DNA of 64,000 bases from Heyndrickxia shackletonii (GTDB taxonomy: Bacteria; Bacillota; Bacilli; Bacillales; Bacillaceae_C), in assembly GCF_001420715.1 (NCBI RefSeq), contig NZ_LJJC01000004.1, positions 1,425,678-1,489,677 of the forward strand, in the 5' to 3' direction. The first letter of the stretch is position 1. Every line of letters begins with the position of its first letter. A program made the position numbers and the translations under genes. A model generated the notes under the pieces. It ran no database searches. It was not told where the DNA came from and worked only from the letters and a program-made list of their open reading frames with translations. Of this stretch, positions 1-7,332 are shown piece by piece.

Positions 1-74
1 GGTTGATAGGTTCGAGGTGGAAGTGTGGCGACACATGGAGCTGACGAATACTAATCGATCGAGGACTTAACCAA
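1..74 (+). rRNA. 23S ribosomal RNA, 3' end (partial)
   Basis: The first 74 bases match the 3' terminus of Bacillus 23S rRNA (GGTTGATAGGTTCGAGGTGG at the start, ending GAGGACTTAACCAA). The gene begins outside the window. The 5S gene follows after about 70 bases, as in Bacillus rrn operons. Confidence 0.96.
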
Positions 75-142
75 ATTATAAAGCGATTCTCTTTACTTCT
101 TCTTCTGCAGTATTTAGTTTTGAGGGAACAAACCTCATATAG

Positions 143-258
<116 letters not shown>

Positions 259-268
259 CTTACAAAAT

Positions 269-344
269 GGAGGATTAGCTCAGCTGGGAGAGCACCTGCC
301 TTACAAGCAGGGGGTCGGCGGTTCGATCCCGTCATCCTCCACCA
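269..344 (+). tRNA. tRNA-Val (TAC)
   Basis: Full cloverleaf: acceptor GGAGGAT pairs with ATCCTCC, the anticodon TAC sits between CTGCC and GCAGG, and CCA is encoded. First tRNA of the array. Confidence 0.97.
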
Positions 345-374
345 TATTATTGATGATAAAAGATTTCAGATAAA

Positions 375-387
375 GCCGGCCCGGCTA
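375..387 (+). repeat. Palindrome AGCCGG-C-CCGGCT in the enlarged Val-Thr spacer
   Basis: The 125-base spacer between tRNA-Val and tRNA-Thr is unusually long for this array. It holds a GC-rich near-perfect palindrome whose right part also resembles the first 12 bases of the downstream tRNA-Thr (10 of 12). No gene is seen in the spacer. Confidence 0.4.
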
Positions 388-469
388 CAATAATGAAAGT
401 TAACTGCTTTGATTATTTAGTTGGACCAGATATTTTAAGTCATTTAATTGCAAAATGAATGCTTGAAAT

Positions 470-545
470 GCCGGCCTAGCTCAATTGGTAGAGCAACTGA
501 ATCGTAATCAGTAGGTTGGGGGTTCAAGTCCTCTGGCCGGCACCA
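470..545 (+). tRNA. tRNA-Thr (CGT)
   Basis: Acceptor GCCGGCC pairs with GGCCGGC and CCA is encoded. The anticodon stem ACTGA/TCAGT encloses the loop ATCGTAA, giving anticodon CGT (503-505). The equivalent B. subtilis trnB gene is recalled to have the loop CTTGTAA (TGT), so positions 32 and 34 differ. Decoding should be limited to ACG unless another tRNA-Thr exists elsewhere. Confidence 0.93.
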
Positions 546-550
546 TTTAA

Positions 551-579
551 TACGAGCCATTAGCTCAGTCGGTAGAGCA
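551..579 (+). pseudogene. Truncated 5' half of tRNA-Lys (29-bp direct repeat)
   Basis: Bases 551-579 are identical to 710-738, which cover 3 bases of leader plus the acceptor and D arm of the intact tRNA-Lys gene. The copy stops after the D stem and runs into unrelated sequence (580-709), so it cannot make a tRNA. Confidence 0.85.
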
Positions 580-709
580 CGACCGATTAACTACGGAGCG
601 ATACTTCAGCGTACCAATCGAGCTGCTACTTGAATAATCTTTCTGAGATTGGGACGTCGTAGATGCACTTAGGTAGAAAGCAATATGACATCATTTCTAA
701 ATACTATAT
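580..709 (+). other. 130-bp unexplained segment between the tRNA-Lys direct repeats
   Basis: This segment sits between the truncated and intact copies of tRNA-Lys. It shows nested complementarity: CTACG near 591 with CGTAG near 658, and GTACCAATC near 612 with GATTGGGAC near 647 (one mismatch). It is transcribed with the array if the array is one transcript. No ORF or known RNA family is recognised. Confidence 0.4.
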
Positions 710-712
710 TAC

Positions 713-788
713 GAGCCATTAGCTCAGTCGGTAGAGCATCTGACTTTTAATCAGAGGGTCGAAGGTTCGAGTCCTTCATGGCTCACCA
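713..788 (+). tRNA. tRNA-Lys (TTT)
   Basis: Intact cloverleaf: GAGCCAT pairs with ATGGCTC, the anticodon TTT sits between TCTGA and TCAGA, and CCA is encoded. Its 5' third is duplicated upstream at 551-579. Confidence 0.97.
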
Positions 789-814
789 TTTTAAAGTAAA
801 TAAATTTTCATAAC

Positions 815-896
815 GCGGGTGTGGCGGAATTGGCAGACGCACCAGACTTAGGATCTGGCGCCGCAAGGCGTGGGGGTTCGACTCCCTTCACCCGCA
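815..896 (+). tRNA. tRNA-Leu (TAG)
   Basis: Class II tRNA with a variable arm (CGCCGCAAGGCG) and anticodon TAG between CCAGA and TCTGG. It ends at the discriminator A; CCA is not encoded. Confidence 0.95.
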
Positions 897-913
897 TAGA
901 TAAAAAATTCTGC

Positions 914-988
914 GCGGAAGTAGTTCAGTGGTAGAACACCACCTTGCCAAGGTGGGGGTCGCGGGTTCGAATCCCGTCTTCCGCTCCA
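914..988 (+). tRNA. tRNA-Gly (GCC)
   Basis: GCGGAAG pairs with CTTCCGC, the anticodon loop is TTGCCAA, and the gene ends TCCA with CCA encoded. Confidence 0.97.
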
Positions 989-998
989 AATACCCTTT

Positions 999-1087
999 GC
1001 CGGGGTGGCGGAACTGGCAGACGCACAGGACTTAAAATCCTGCGGTAGGTGACTACCGTACCGGTTCGATTCCGGTCCTCGGCACCA
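999..1087 (+). tRNA. tRNA-Leu (TAA)
   Basis: Class II tRNA of 89 bases. The anticodon is TAA in the loop CTTAAAA between CAGGA and TCCTG, a long variable arm is present (CGGTAGGTGACTACCG), and CCA is encoded. Confidence 0.96.
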
Positions 1088-1123
1088 AGTTTTTTTGCAA
1101 AGCAAAATAAACTACCATAATAT

Positions 1124-1200
1124 GCGCCCATAGCTCAATTGGATAGAGCGTTTGACTACGGATCAAAAGGTTAGGGGTTCGACTCCTCTTGGGCGCGCCA
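1124..1200 (+). tRNA. tRNA-Arg (ACG)
   Basis: GCGCCCA pairs with TGGGCGC, the anticodon loop is CTACGGA, and the gene ends GCCA. A34 would need TadA editing to inosine to read CGC. Confidence 0.97.
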
Positions 1201-1213
1201 TTATCAATACAAA

Positions 1214-1290
1214 CGGGAAGTAGCTCAGCTTGGTAGAGCACATGGTTTGGGACCATGGGGTCGCAGGTTCGAATCCTGTCTTCCCGACCA
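1214..1290 (+). tRNA. tRNA-Pro (TGG)
   Basis: CGGGAAG pairs with CTTCCCG, the anticodon loop is TTTGGGA, and CCA is encoded. Confidence 0.97.
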
Positions 1291-1301
1291 CTTAAAAAAA
1301 T

Positions 1302-1377
1302 GGGGCCTTAGCTCAGCTGGGAGAGCGCCTGCTTTGCACGCAGGAGGTCAGCGGTTCGATCCCGCTAGGCTCCACCA
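1302..1377 (+). tRNA. tRNA-Ala (TGC)
   Basis: GGGGCCT pairs with AGGCTCC (one G-T pair, as usual for tRNA-Ala), the anticodon loop is TTTGCAC, and CCA is encoded. Confidence 0.97.
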
Positions 1378-1394
1378 ATAATATAGTATTTTAT

Positions 1395-1471
1395 GGCGGC
1401 GTAGCTCAGCTGGCTAGAGCGTACGGTTCATACCCGTGAGGTCGTGGGTTCGATCCCCTCCGCCGCTACCA
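1395..1471 (+). tRNA. tRNA-Met (CAT, elongator)
   Basis: GGCGGCG pairs with CGCCGCT, the anticodon loop is TTCATAC, and CCA is encoded. It was assigned as elongator Met by similarity to the B. subtilis elongator and by its place before the Ile2 gene. Confidence 0.92.
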
Positions 1472-1477
1472 TAAAAT

Positions 1478-1554
1478 GGACCTTTAGCTCAGCTGGTTAG
1501 AGCAGACGGCTCATAACCGTCCGGTCGTAGGTTCGAGTCCTACAAGGTCCACCA
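1478..1554 (+). tRNA. tRNA-Ile2 (CAT, lysidine-type)
   Basis: GGACCTT pairs with AAGGTCC and the CAT anticodon sits in the loop CTCATAA. This loop and body match TilS-modified tRNA-Ile2, whose C34 becomes lysidine to read AUA. The position after elongator Met is the same as in trnB of B. subtilis. The Ile2 call is by homology; anticodon alone cannot separate it from Met. Confidence 0.88.
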
Positions 1555-1563
1555 TAATCATTC

Positions 1564-1656
1564 GGAGGAATACCCAAGTCTGGCTGAAGGGATCGGTCTT
1601 GAAAACCGACAGGCGGGTTAAACCGCGCGGGGGTTCGAATCCCTCTTCCTCCGCCA
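1564..1656 (+). tRNA. tRNA-Ser (TGA)
   Basis: Class II tRNA of 93 bases. GGAGGAA pairs with TTCCTCC, the anticodon loop is CTTGAAA, a long variable arm is present, and CCA is encoded. Confidence 0.96.
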
Positions 1657-1686
1657 TAATTAAATAAAATGGTTTTATAATATCGT

Positions 1687-1760
<74 letters not shown>

Positions 1761-1823
1761 TTAAGGTAAGTTATTTTCAAGGAAGATTATAAGAAAGTTT
1801 ATTTTCAATTCTTGAAAAAACCT

Positions 1824-1900
1824 GGTCCGGTAGTTCAGCTGGTTAGAATGCCTGCCTGTCACGCAGGAGGTCGCGGGTTCGAGTCCCGTCCGGACCGCCA
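1824..1900 (+). tRNA. tRNA-Asp (GTC)
   Basis: GGTCCGG pairs with CCGGACC, the anticodon loop is CTGTCAC, and the gene ends GCCA. Confidence 0.97.
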
Positions 1901-1924
1901 TTTATTTTAAAAATAAGTAATTAT

Positions 1925-2000
1925 GGCTCGGTAGCTCAGTCGGTAGAGCAAAGGACTGAAAATCCTTGTGTCGGCGGTTCGATTCCGTCCCGAGCCACCA
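1925..2000 (+). tRNA. tRNA-Phe (GAA)
   Basis: GGCTCGG pairs with CCGAGCC, the anticodon loop is CTGAAAA, and CCA is encoded. Confidence 0.97.
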
Positions 2001-2029
2001 TCCATCTTTTAATAATATTTATTTGTAAT

Positions 2030-2106
2030 GGCGGCTATGGCGAAGTGGTTAACGCATCGGATTGTGGCTCCGACATTCGTGGGTTCGATTCCCACTAGTC
2101 GCCCCA
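2030..2106 (+). tRNA. tRNA-His (GTG)
   Basis: The anticodon GTG lies in the loop TTGTGGC and the gene ends GCCCCA. The start includes the extra 5' G (G-1) that pairs with C73 in tRNA-His. Confidence 0.95.
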
Positions 2107-2114
2107 TATTTTAC

Positions 2115-2188
2115 GCGGGTGTAGTTTAGTGGTAAAACTACAGCCTTCCAAGCTGTTGTCGTGGGTTCGATTCCCATCACCCGCTCCA
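2115..2188 (+). tRNA. tRNA-Gly (TCC)
   Basis: GCGGGTG pairs with CACCCGC, the anticodon loop is CTTCCAA, and CCA is encoded. Second glycine isoacceptor of the array. Confidence 0.97.
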
Positions 2189-2196
2189 TAGTAAAT

Positions 2197-2273
<77 letters not shown>

Positions 2274-2311
2274 GAATTTTTTGCAATAGCAAAATAACTT
2301 TCAATTATTGT

Positions 2312-2386
2312 TCCGCAGTAGCTCAGTGGTAGAGCTATCGGCTGTTAACCGATCGGTCGTAGGTTCGAATCCTACCTGCGGAGCCA
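2312..2386 (+). tRNA. tRNA-Asn (GTT)
   Basis: TCCGCAG pairs with CTGCGGA, the anticodon loop is CTGTTAA, and the gene ends GCCA. Confidence 0.97.
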
Positions 2387-2394
2387 TTTTTTTG

Positions 2395-2485
2395 GGGGAA
2401 GTACTCAAGTGGCTGAAGAGGCGCCCCTGCTAAGGGTGTAGGTCGCGTAAGCGGCGCGAGGGTTCAAATCCCTCCTTCTCCGCCA
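2395..2485 (+). tRNA. tRNA-Ser (GCT)
   Basis: Class II tRNA of 91 bases. GGGGAAG pairs with CTTCTCC (one G-T), the anticodon loop is CTGCTAA, and the gene ends GCCA. Confidence 0.95.
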
Positions 2486-2497
2486 TATTTTCACCTT

Positions 2498-2569
2498 GGC
2501 CCGTTGGTCAAGCGGTTAAGACACCGCCCTTTCACGGCGGTAACACGGGTTCGAATCCCGTACGGGTCA
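2498..2569 (+). tRNA. tRNA-Glu (TTC)
   Basis: GGCCCGT pairs with ACGGGTC (one G-T), the anticodon loop is CTTTCAC. It ends at discriminator A with no encoded CCA. Last tRNA of the 21-gene array. Confidence 0.95.
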
Positions 2570-2584
2570 TAGTTTAATAGAGTG

Positions 2585-2625
2585 AAAAAAGGATTTCTCA
2601 TTCATGAGAAATCCTTTTTTCTTTT
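2585..2625 (+). terminator. Terminator of the rrn-tRNA operon
   Basis: A perfect 17-bp stem (AAAAAAGGATTTCTCAT and its complement) closes a 2-base loop and is followed by a T-rich tract. It lies 16 bases after tRNA-Glu. Confidence 0.93.
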
Positions 2626-2654
2626 ATAACAAAATTAGGCAGAAAGTCCTAATT

Positions 2655-2768
2655 CGCGAGATTAAGTATAAAAATGATGAGATTATTTGCTACTTTCACG
2701 AGATTAAATATAAAATTACAAAGATTAGCTGTCATTTTCCTGGGATTAGTATAGAAAACTACAAAAAA
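2655..2768. repeat. Imperfect 42-bp tandem repeat, 2.7 units
   Basis: Units start at 2655, 2697 and 2739 with the shared frame NNCGAGATTAANTATAAAA followed by (A/G)ATTANNTG(C/T). Spacing is exactly 42 bases. The rest of 2626-2892 is AT-rich with no ORF or RNA gene seen. Confidence 0.6.
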
Positions 2769-2892
2769 ATACTTTAGAATAACGATATTTATGAAATCCG
2801 TACAAAACTAGAATAAAATCTACATACGATACAAATGGGTTACCAAAGCTGAGAAACAAGATAGCAGATCTATTTCCTCCAAATAAGAAAAC

Positions 2893-2928
2893 AAAAAGAC
2901 TTCATTCCAAACGGAATGAAGTCTTTTT
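2893..2928 (-). terminator. Terminator of menA
   Basis: A 16-bp stem AAAAAGACTTCATTCC/GGAATGAAGTCTTTTT with a 4-base loop. It is a symmetric A/T-flanked hairpin just after the menA stop on the minus strand. Confidence 0.9.
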
Positions 2929-2933
2929 GCAGA

Positions 2934-3857
2934 TTAAAAGAAATGTGCAATTACTAAACCAATTGACAGCAATAGTCCAAAAAATGTATTGGTCTGAGCT
3001 GTAGCCTTCATAGCAGGCAGCATTTGGATTGGCTCTGTTTTACCGATAAAACCCTTAACAGCCGTAATAGGTTTAGGAATACTTATCAATATCAATAGAA
3101 GCCAAGGCGTTGCGCCTCCAAAAAGAATTAAGGCAATAATCCATACATACGAAACAGTAAACATGGCGGCTAATAAATTTATTGCTTTTTTACGCCCGAT
3201 TAAAATCGCTACCGTTCTTCGACCGTTCTCTTTATCACCATCAAGGTCACGAATGTTATTGGATAGCATAATAGCTCCAATAAGAATCATTATTGGTATA
3301 GAAATTAATACACTGTCTGCGGTGATTTCTCTTACTTGAATGTAAAAAGAAATTAGAACAATAATGACTCCCATAAAGAATCCTGATAAGAATTCTCCAA
3401 ATGGTGTATAGGCGATCGGATAAGGTCCACCTGTATAAAAATAAGCAATCAGCATACATACAGTCCCAATTACGGCAATCCACCATGTAGTATTCATACA
3501 AATATAAACGCCTAACAGAATGGCAATGCCAAAAAAAGTGAATGCAAGTCTTAACACAGTTTTAGGATGTACACCATTTCTTACAATGGCTCCGCCTATC
3601 CCTACAGACTTTTCATTATCCAGGCCTCTTTTATAGTCATAATACTCATTGAACATATTTGTTGCAGCCTGTATTAATAGGGAAGCAATCAGCATTGCGA
3701 TAAATAATGAAATATTTAGATGTGTGTAATGCAATGCTAGTGCAGTTCCCAGAAAAACGGGCACAAAGCCAGCTGTTAGTGTATGAGGTCTAGTTAATTG
3801 CCACCATATTCGCCAACCATGATCTCGTTCTATTGGTGGTGAAGATTGTTTGCTCAT
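2934..3857 (-). CDS. menA: 1,4-dihydroxy-2-naphthoate polyprenyltransferase MenA
   Basis: Membrane prenyltransferase of the UbiA superfamily that attaches the polyprenyl chain to DHNA to give demethylmenaquinone. The two Asp-rich motifs are visible: NEYYDYKRGLD near residues 70-80 and NNIRDLDGDKENG near 200-212. The rest is mostly hydrophobic helices, and 307 residues is usual for the family. The start has a GGGAGAG ribosome-binding site 9 bases upstream. It faces away from menF across a 345-bp shared promoter region, as fits a gene separated from but functionally tied to the men operon. Confidence 0.95.
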   Translation of the reverse strand: MSKQSSPPIERDHGWRIWWQLTRPHTLTAGFVPVFLGTALALHYTHLNISLFIAMLIASLLIQAATNMFNEYYDYKRGLDNEKSVGIGGAIVRNGVHPKTVLRLAFTFFGIAILLGVYICMNTTWWIAVIGTVCMLIAYFYTGGPYPIAYTPFGEFLSGFFMGVIIVLISFYIQVREITADSVLISIPIMILIGAIMLSNNIRDLDGDKENGRRTVAILIGRKKAINLLAAMFTVSYVWIIALILFGGATPWLLLILISIPKPITAVKGFIGKTEPIQMLPAMKATAQTNTFFGLLLSIGLVIAHFF

Positions 3858-3942
3858 TATAAGTCTCTCCCTTATATTGGTTCAAGGTTTAATGAATAAA
3901 GACAAAACATTACAATCTAAAGTGTAGGTAAAGGAGAAGGTG

Positions 3943-3990
3943 GTGTCAATGAATTTTTATATGTATTGTAGAGAAATTATTCCTTTTTAG
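3943..3990 (+). CDS. Possible 15-residue micro-ORF in the menA-menF region
   Basis: A GTG-initiated frame (MSMNFYMYCREIIPF, stop TAG) is preceded by a strong AAAGGAG box 6 bases upstream, better than many real starts in the window. It does not overlap a recognised gene and lies 212 bases before menF. It could be a leader peptide, a tiny protein or chance. I do not recognise the sequence. Confidence 0.2.
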   Translation: MSMNFYMYCREIIPF

Positions 3991-4070
3991 CTATATAGGA
4001 CACGTTATAGCTGATTTATCTGCTCAAAATAATTATAATAGGTAAGGGAAAGTGCAAAACTTGTCGAACA

Positions 4071-4099
4071 TTGACTCGAAACTTTTTGAGGTGTATCTT
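4071..4099 (+). promoter_or_regulatory. Candidate sigma-A promoter of the men operon
   Basis: TTGACT at 4071 and TATCTT at 4094 are separated by 17 bases, about 100 bases upstream of menF. This is the best -35/-10 pair between menA and menF. The rest of 3858-4202 is AT-rich, with one micro-ORF at 3943. Confidence 0.45.
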
Positions 4100-4202
4100 A
4101 AAGGATGGATGAATTCTTCATTATTCAAATACAAATAAAGCACCATTTATTTTTTATTGTTGATAAAATAGTTAAGATGTTATGGCCCTGGGGGAGATTT
4201 AA

Positions 4203-5591
4203 TTGAAACCAATAGATGAACAATTTGAATTATCCATAAAAAATGCGAAGGAAAATAATAAAGAGATATTATTCAGTTACACAGAACAGATTGCTCTTCC
4301 ATATCCTCACCAATTATATTCATCTGTTATCCGCAATAGTGAAGATCATTTTTATTGGAAAGATCCTCAGAATGAGACCATTATAATTGGATTAGGCAAT
4401 GTACTTCCGATTATTTCTGAACTGATAGATGAGAGATTTCGCAATGTAGAAGAAAAATGGGAGAATATTTTAGAAAACGCTTCCATATACAATTCAGCTG
4501 ATCAGCCTGGAACAGGTCCTTTATTATTTGGTGGCTTTACTTTCGACCCTTATAATAGGAAAGAATACGAATGGGGAGCATTTTCAAATGCAACTTTTTA
4601 TGTTCCGGAAATCATGCTTACAATAACAGAAAAGAATAGTTTTCTGACGGTAAATTCCATTGTAAAGCCTGAAAGTGATGTATCCCAATTAATGTATTTG
4701 GAAAATCAAAAGAAGAAAATATTAAACATTCAAGAGTTCTCAAATAATTTCATCTCAGAAGTGATGAAAAAGGAAGAAATAAATCCGGAAGAATGGAAAG
4801 AGTCCGTTGCAAGGGTTATTTCTCTTTTAAAAGACGGTCATTTGGATAAAGTAGTTTTGGCAAGAAAAATGAGAGTTGAATACCAGCAAGATATATTGCC
4901 TGAAAATATTTTGAATCACTTATTGGACCAGCAACAGACAAGCTTCGTATTTTCATTTGGGTTCCAGAATCATTGCTTTGCTGGTGCTTCGCCCGAAAGA
5001 TTAGTGAAGAAAACAGGGGAGAATATTTTATCCACTTGTTTAGCAGGTTCAATGAAAAGAAGCAATGATGAGAAGCATGATGAAACTTTAGGTAAAATGT
5101 TATTAGAGGATAAAAAAAATAGACATGAGCATCAGCTAGTAGTATCTATGATTGCAGATGTATTCCGGAAGCATTGTTGGGAGGTTAATATTCCAGATGA
5201 ACCAACCTTAATGAAAACACCGGATATTCAACATTTATATACACCGGTAAAAGGGAAAGTTAAGGAAAACACATCTATTCTTCAATTGGTCGAATCTTTG
5301 CATCCGACACCAGCACTTGGCGGTACTCCAAAACAAGATGCGATGAGAGTCATAAGGGATGTTGAAAATATGGATAGAGGCTTATATGCGGGACCAATCG
5401 GATGGATGGATTATCGCGGTAATGGTGAATTTATCGTTGGTATCAGATCAGGTTTATTAAAAGGAAATGAAGCATTTATATATGCTGGGTGTGGAATTGT
5501 TGCAGATTCAAACCCAGAGGATGAATATTTAGAAACGAAAATTAAATTTCGTCCTATGCTTCGTGCATTGGGAGGAAAAGAAGATGAATGA
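4203..5591 (+). CDS. menF: Isochorismate synthase MenF
   Basis: Converts chorismate to isochorismate, the entry step of menaquinone synthesis. The C-terminal chorismate-binding domain is clear: GASPERLV, LAGSMKRS, HPTPALGGTPK near residue 370, GLYAGPIGW and AGCGIVADSNPEDEY (the last two carry Mg and substrate ligands in this family). The N-terminal 150 residues are the usual variable part. The start is TTG with GGGGGAG 6-7 bases upstream. The stop overlaps the start of menD by 8 bases, implying translational coupling. Confidence 0.95.
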   Translation: MKPIDEQFELSIKNAKENNKEILFSYTEQIALPYPHQLYSSVIRNSEDHFYWKDPQNETIIIGLGNVLPIISELIDERFRNVEEKWENILENASIYNSADQPGTGPLLFGGFTFDPYNRKEYEWGAFSNATFYVPEIMLTITEKNSFLTVNSIVKPESDVSQLMYLENQKKKILNIQEFSNNFISEVMKKEEINPEEWKESVARVISLLKDGHLDKVVLARKMRVEYQQDILPENILNHLLDQQQTSFVFSFGFQNHCFAGASPERLVKKTGENILSTCLAGSMKRSNDEKHDETLGKMLLEDKKNRHEHQLVVSMIADVFRKHCWEVNIPDEPTLMKTPDIQHLYTPVKGKVKENTSILQLVESLHPTPALGGTPKQDAMRVIRDVENMDRGLYAGPIGWMDYRGNGEFIVGIRSGLLKGNEAFIYAGCGIVADSNPEDEYLETKIKFRPMLRALGGKEDE

Positions 5592-7332
5592 ACAAGAAAT
5601 ACTAACAAGTTTTTTAGCAGATTTTATTCAGGAGTTGGTCTTTAATGGAGTTAAAGATGTTGTTATTAGTCCTGGATCAAGATCAACCCCTTTAGCGATG
5701 ATGATTGCTGAGCATCCAGATCTTGCTTACCATATCAATATTGATGAGCGATCTGCTGCTTTCTTTGCGCTTGGAATGGCAAAACAGACGAGAAAACCAG
5801 TTGCCCTACTATGTACATCTGGAACGGCTGCAGCCAATTACTATCCGGCAATCGTTGAAGCAAAAATTTCAAGGGTACCATTGATTGTGCTAACTGCAGA
5901 TCGCCCTCATGAGTTAAGAGATATTGGAGCGCCACAATCAATTGATCAGATCAACTTATATGGAAAACATGTAAAATGGTTTGTAGAAATGTCCATTCCG
6001 GATCCAAATGAAGAACTGCACTATTTTGTAAGAACTACTGCTGCAAGAGCGGTTAATCTATCCCTACAAGCACCTGCAGGACCAGTTCATTTAAATTTTC
6101 CATTTAGAGAGCCTTTAATACCAAGACTCGAACCATCACCATTTGAAGAAACAAAGCAATCTGTGAAAAGTTCGCAAGGTAAGTTAATTCTTTCTAATGG
6201 TGAATTGGAAAGGATTTGTATGGATCTCGAAACACAACCAAAAGGGTTAATCATTTGTGGAGTTATAGATGAACCAGATTTTGCTCAGGCGGTCCTTACT
6301 CTTTCCGAACGGCTTGGATATCCTATTATAGCGGATCCGTTGTCACAGTTAAGAAGTGGATTACATAGTAGTGAGGCAATTATAGATAACTATGATTCAT
6401 TTTTAAAAGACGGTAAGTATGAGGAGAAGCTCTCTCCGGAAGTCATTATTCGCTTTGGTGCCATGCCTGTATCAAAACCATTAACATTATTCCTTAAAAA
6501 GCTTAAAAAAGTGGACCATTATATTATAGATAGTGGAAGCGGCTGGAGAGATCCTATAAAAATGGGCACACAAATGATTCATGCAGATGAAATATTATTT
6601 TGTGAGGGTATATCTTCTCGGATAAAAAATGAACCAAATAATAAATGGCTTCAAATCTGGCAGCAATTAAATAGGAACACAAGAAAGATTGTCACCAAAA
6701 CGATAGAGGATGTTCAAGAATTAGATGAGGGTAGAGTCGTTTTGGAACTAACTAAGCTATTGCCAAATAACAGTACTTTATTTGTTGGAAATAGTATGCC
6801 AATCAGAGATGTGGATACTTTCTTTCATAATAATCAAAAAAACATTCGAGTGATGGCTAATCGTGGAGCTAATGGTATAGATGGTGTTGTATCCAGTGCA
6901 ATAGGAGCAAGCGTCTATGGAGAAAACTTATTTCTGATCATTGGTGATCTCTCCTTTTTCCATGATTTAAACGGGCTTTTAGCAGCCAAAATGCATCATT
7001 TAAATATTACGATTATTGTTATTAACAATAATGGCGGGGGGATCTTTTCGTTTCTTCCGCAAGCAAGCTCTTCCAAGAATTTTGAAAATTTATTTGGCAC
7101 ACCAATTGATGTAGAGTTTGAATATGCTGTAAAAATGTATGGCGGAAATTATAAGAAAGTCACAAACTGGAATGAGTTTCAATCTTCAATCAATCGGGCT
7201 ATTGAAACATCCGGTTTAAATGTTATTGAAGTACCGACCAATCGTGAAAAAAATGTCCAAACCCACCGAAATATGTGGAATCATGTTTCGCAGGAAAAGA
7301 GCAAATTATTAACTGGTGATACATTATGTTAA
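5584..7332 (+). CDS. menD: SEPHCHC synthase MenD
   Basis: Thiamine-diphosphate enzyme that joins isochorismate and 2-oxoglutarate to make 2-succinyl-5-enolpyruvyl-6-hydroxy-3-cyclohexene-1-carboxylate. Visible features are the N-terminal ThDP domain with SPGSRSTPLA and the catalytic-glutamate region IDERSAAFFALG, and a C-terminal domain with GNSMPIRDVD and the cofactor stretch IGDLSFFHDLNGL...INNNGGGIFSFLP. ATG 5584 has GGAGG 8-9 bases upstream; a GTG 21 bases earlier has no good site. 582 residues, as expected. Confidence 0.96.
   Translation: MNEQEILTSFLADFIQELVFNGVKDVVISPGSRSTPLAMMIAEHPDLAYHINIDERSAAFFALGMAKQTRKPVALLCTSGTAAANYYPAIVEAKISRVPLIVLTADRPHELRDIGAPQSIDQINLYGKHVKWFVEMSIPDPNEELHYFVRTTAARAVNLSLQAPAGPVHLNFPFREPLIPRLEPSPFEETKQSVKSSQGKLILSNGELERICMDLETQPKGLIICGVIDEPDFAQAVLTLSERLGYPIIADPLSQLRSGLHSSEAIIDNYDSFLKDGKYEEKLSPEVIIRFGAMPVSKPLTLFLKKLKKVDHYIIDSGSGWRDPIKMGTQMIHADEILFCEGISSRIKNEPNNKWLQIWQQLNRNTRKIVTKTIEDVQELDEGRVVLELTKLLPNNSTLFVGNSMPIRDVDTFFHNNQKNIRVMANRGANGIDGVVSSAIGASVYGENLFLIIGDLSFFHDLNGLLAAKMHHLNITIIVINNNGGGIFSFLPQASSSKNFENLFGTPIDVEFEYAVKMYGGNYKKVTNWNEFQSSINRAIETSGLNVIEVPTNREKNVQTHRNMWNHVSQEKSKLLTGDTLC

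Noticed and set aside
375-387. Partial tRNA-Thr copy upstream of tRNA-Thr, parallel to the tRNA-Lys case
   Set aside because: Only 10 of 12 bases match and the segment is better explained as a palindrome, so it is not claimed as a tRNA remnant.
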